6,207 nt of DNA from an uncultured Verrucomicrobia subdivision 3 bacterium (GTDB lineage: Bacteria > Verrucomicrobiota > Verrucomicrobiae > Limisphaerales > CAMLLE01): positions 1-6,207 of the forward strand of contig CAMLLE010000202.1 of assembly GCA_946480555.1 (NCBI GenBank). The letters are read 5' to 3'. The position numbers and the translations under genes were made by a program. Under the pieces are notes generated by a model. It ran no database searches. It was given only the letters and a program-made list of their open reading frames with translations, and was not told the origin of the DNA. Positions 5,845-6,207 of the stretch are shown in pieces (within the stretch, counting starts at the first letter, position 1; each line of letters opens with the position of its first letter).

Positions 5845-6112
5845 CACACACCGGCCCTCCCCCGGGCTTCCCCTCCGACCGGCCTGCGAGATCCAAGCCG
5901 CAGGCCGGATCTCCCTTCCAAAACAACTCTCTGGCTACCGTTTCAACGCGAAGGCGCACAGTGGCAGAAACGACAGGTGCACGTTGCATTGTTGCGGGTC
6001 GGAGGAATCCCTTTTCCCGAGGAACGTCGCAGAAGGATGCCCAGTTGACTTTGTGTCCCGGCTCCTTTGCTTTGTTGACGCCCGCATGGCAGCCCGGCAA
6101 AACGCGCACTCC
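5845..6112. other. Convergent intergenic spacer
   Basis: Apart from the GC-rich hairpin at 5879-5908, these 268 nt hold nothing I can recognise. A minus-strand open frame running through 5630-6109 mixes this spacer with the antisense of the radical SAM gene and has no domain motif. Confidence 0.5.
5879..5908 (+). terminator. Candidate terminator hairpin after the radical SAM gene
   Basis: CCGGCCTGCG (5879-5888) pairs perfectly with CGCAGGCCGG (5899-5908) across a 10-nt loop, 34 nt past the TAA at 5842-5844. The plus strand continues ATCTCCCTTCC, which is pyrimidine-rich but not a true T-run, so the call as an intrinsic terminator is moderate. It lies between convergent genes and might serve both, although the minus-strand side has no T-run either. 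Confidence 0.45.
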
Positions 6113-6207
6113 TCAACTGAACCCCGCCTGGTTCGGCATCTGAATCACGCCCACTATCTGCACCAGCGCTTCGAAGCTGGCGGGTTTGACGAAATAGGAA
6201 TTCGCGC
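6113..6207 (-). CDS. Response regulator receiver domain, C-terminal fragment (5' end outside window)
   Basis: The minus-strand frame entering from the right edge gives 30 codons and a TGA at 6113-6115. It begins ANSYFVKPASFEALVQIV, and the base pair left over at the edge fits a preceding Gly. This is the end of a CheY-like receiver: the conserved Lys-Pro (KP) at the end of beta-5 followed by the alpha-5 helix. The GANSY-VKP-SFE pattern is typical of single-domain receivers of the Rcp1-like group. Only about 20 residues follow the KP motif before the stop, so no DNA-binding output domain is attached at the C-terminus. The phospho-acceptor Asp and the partner kinase lie outside the window. Confidence 0.8.
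   Translation of the reverse strand, partial: ANSYFVKPASFEALVQIVGVIQMPNQAGFS

Noticed and set aside
5630..6109. 159-codon minus-strand frame in the convergent spacer
   Set aside because: It overlaps the 3' part of the radical SAM gene in antisense and shows no recognisable domain or ribosome binding site.

Overview
The window looks like chromosomal DNA of a moderately GC-rich, free-living Gram-negative bacterium. My best guess is the Verrucomicrobiota, near the Pedosphaera/Limisphaerales group. The grounds are the type of radical SAM protein, the short haem proteins, genes with almost no Shine-Dalgarno sequences, and wide gaps holding CTCGTCC/GAGGACG and CCGCGGAG-type hairpin repeats. This assignment rests on recalled resemblance and was not tested by a search.

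Region 1 (1-4044, all minus strand) is a c-type cytochrome cluster. In transcription order it holds a monohaem cytochrome c (3715-4044), a close paralogue (3046-3372), a membrane-anchored seven-haem NapC/NirT-like cytochrome (1518-2990), and a multihaem cytochrome with 11 CXXCH motifs that runs off the left edge just after entering a membrane domain (1-1240). Together the four genes carry 20 c-type haem attachment sites. They plausibly form a quinone-to-periplasm electron transfer chain: two membrane-bound multihaem proteins exchange electrons with the quinone pool, and two small soluble cytochromes shuttle them onward. No terminal oxidoreductase is visible in the window, so the direction of flow and the final donor or acceptor are unknown. 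The genes are not tightly packed (gaps of 342, 55 and 277 nt), so single-operon status is uncertain.

Region 2 (4045-4821) is a 777-nt stretch with no convincing gene. It carries two long imperfect hairpin repeats. A related hairpin lies between the two small cytochrome genes.

Region 3 (4822-5844, plus strand) encodes a radical SAM protein with a complete CX3CX2C cluster motif, related to COG0731/TYW1-like enzymes. The true start is doubtful. A GC-rich hairpin about 35 nt past its stop is a terminator candidate.

Region 4 (6113-6207, minus strand) is the last 30 codons of a response-regulator receiver protein that enters from the right edge and converges on the radical SAM gene.

The main interest is the multihaem cytochrome cluster and the repeat-derived structures between the genes. 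I saw no CRISPR array, tRNA, rRNA, insertion sequence or clear defence system.
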